From positions 1 to 15,480 of the forward strand of contig CALGGM010000173.1 in NCBI GenBank assembly GCA_937915925.1: 15,480 nt of DNA, in the 5' to 3' direction. Each line of letters begins with the position of its first letter. The first letter of the stretch is position 1. The translations under genes were made by a program, and so were the position numbers. The notes under the pieces were generated by a model. It was not told the origin of the DNA, made no database searches, and saw only the letters and a list, made by a program, of their open reading frames with translations. Shown one piece after another: positions 14,704 through 15,480 of the stretch. Source of the DNA: an uncultured Clostridia bacterium (lineage in GTDB: Bacteria; Bacillota; Clostridia; Christensenellales; CAG-138).

Positions 14704-15480
14704 ATGTCATCTATCCTTATCAGGAATATCCGCGCAGTTGATACTGCACTGGACACCGTAACAGACGTACTCATCAGGGACGGCGTTATCGCAAAGCTTG
14801 GAAGCGGTATCACCGAAAGCGCAGAACAGGTCATCGACGGAACAGGTCTTGTACTTATGCCCTCACTGTTCGATATGCACGTTCACTTCCGCGACCCGGG
14901 ACAGACCCACAAGGAGGATATCCTCACGGGCTGTGCTGCTGCACTGGCAGGCGGCGTTACGGGAGTCCTTGCAATGCCCAATACCAAGCCCCCCTGCGAC
15001 AGTCCCGAGACTATCCGCTATATCATTGACAAGGCTGAGGGAACAGGCGTTGAGGTCTATCCCGTGGGCTGCATCACAAACGGCATGAGCGGCGACGGTC
15101 TCTGCGACTACGAAGCACTCAAGGAAGCAGGCTGCATCTGCATTTCCGATGACGGACGTCCCGTTGAGAATGCGGAGATGATGAGAAAGGCTCTGGAGCT
15201 CTCAAAGGAAAACGGGCTTCTTGTGGCTTCACACTGCGAGGACCTGAGCATTATCAACGGCGGTATCATAAACAAGGGCGAGACCTCCGAAAAGCTTGGC
15301 GTAAAGGGCATGGACCGCGCCTCCGAGGACTACATCACCGCCCGTGAGATGATACTTGCAGCTTCGGTAGGAGCACATATCCACATCTGCCACGTTTCCA
15401 CCAAGGGGAGCGTGGATATCATCCGCGAGGCAAAGCGTCTGGGCGTGCAGGTCACCTGCGAGACAGCACCGCATTACTTC
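14704..15480 (+). CDS. pyrC: Dihydroorotase, 3' end cut by the window
   Basis: An open frame of 259 codons runs from ATG 14704 to the last base of the window with no stop. It encodes the N-terminal part of a class I dihydroorotase, the zinc enzyme that closes carbamoyl-aspartate to dihydroorotate in UMP synthesis. Visible features are the metal motif DMHVHFRDPGQTHKED (57-72; H59, H61), MPNTKPP (91-97), SDDG (148-151), H177 in ASHCED and H230 in HICHVST. The family is usually about 425-430 residues, so the C-terminal part with the catalytic aspartate lies outside. GAGG (14695-14698) five bases upstream is a modest ribosome binding site. Alanine codons are mainly GCA (13) and GCT (6), with one GCG, unlike the GCG/GCC-rich minus-strand genes. 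Confidence 0.95.
   Translation, partial: MSSILIRNIRAVDTALDTVTDVLIRDGVIAKLGSGITESAEQVIDGTGLVLMPSLFDMHVHFRDPGQTHKEDILTGCAAALAGGVTGVLAMPNTKPPCDSPETIRYIIDKAEGTGVEVYPVGCITNGMSGDGLCDYEALKEAGCICISDDGRPVENAEMMRKALELSKENGLLVASHCEDLSIINGGIINKGETSEKLGVKGMDRASEDYITAREMILAASVGAHIHICHVSTKGSVDIIREAKRLGVQVTCETAPHYF

Noticed and set aside
15108..15474. Minus-strand frames at the right edge
   Set aside because: The plus strand carries an unbroken dihydroorotase frame with all expected motifs to the last base.

Overview
The window is chromosomal housekeeping DNA from a high-GC member of the Clostridia (Bacillota). The evidence is the run yicC-remA-gmk-rpoZ-priA, the PcrA/LigA pair next to a DUF4364 protein, a PyrR RNA attenuator, purine-rich ribosome binding sites and a gut-Clostridia-type intergenic repeat. 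No phage, transposase, CRISPR array, rRNA or tRNA is visible. Genes fill nearly everything; the only gaps of note are 1-166, 8108-8192 and 13884-14142.

From right to left on the minus strand: (i) 13883-8193 is a tightly packed DNA-maintenance cluster, DUF4364 winged-helix protein > pcrA helicase > ligA NAD-dependent ligase > HypE-like PurM-superfamily protein, joined by gaps of a few bases or an ATGA overlap. (ii) 8107-6138 is yicC > remA > gmk > rpoZ, driven by an extended -10 promoter (8131-8160) that lies against an inverted repeat, and closed by a strong intrinsic terminator (6093-6124). (iii) 6082-167 is priA > two half-transporters of a heterodimeric ABC exporter. The exporter genes follow priA by one base and overlap each other by four. 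In Bacillus subtilis coaBC sits between rpoZ and priA; here the terminator occupies that place and priA starts 10 bases after its U-run with no visible Shine-Dalgarno.

On the plus strand, from 13997, is a pyrimidine operon: an extended -10 sigma-A promoter, a PyrR-binding RNA hairpin, a terminator that competes with an antiterminator, pyrR, and the first 259 codons of pyrC, which runs off the right edge. The leader can be read base by base as a three-state UMP/PyrR attenuator.

The most notable anomaly is a sharp change in base and codon use inside pyrR, at about 14549-14580. Left of it the DNA is very rich in CpG (10-14 per 60 bases). Right of it, through the end of pyrR and all of visible pyrC, it has about 3-6 per 60, and alanine is coded mainly by GCA and GCT. 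The change falls in the conserved PyrR stretch DRGHRELPIR, as expected of homologous recombination or of an assembly chimera. Otherwise the region is largely ordinary, and I see no convincing undescribed multi-gene system. Secondary points of interest are the HypE-like gene in a DNA-repair cluster, the promoter-embedded inverted repeat and the structured 166-base tail after the ABC genes.
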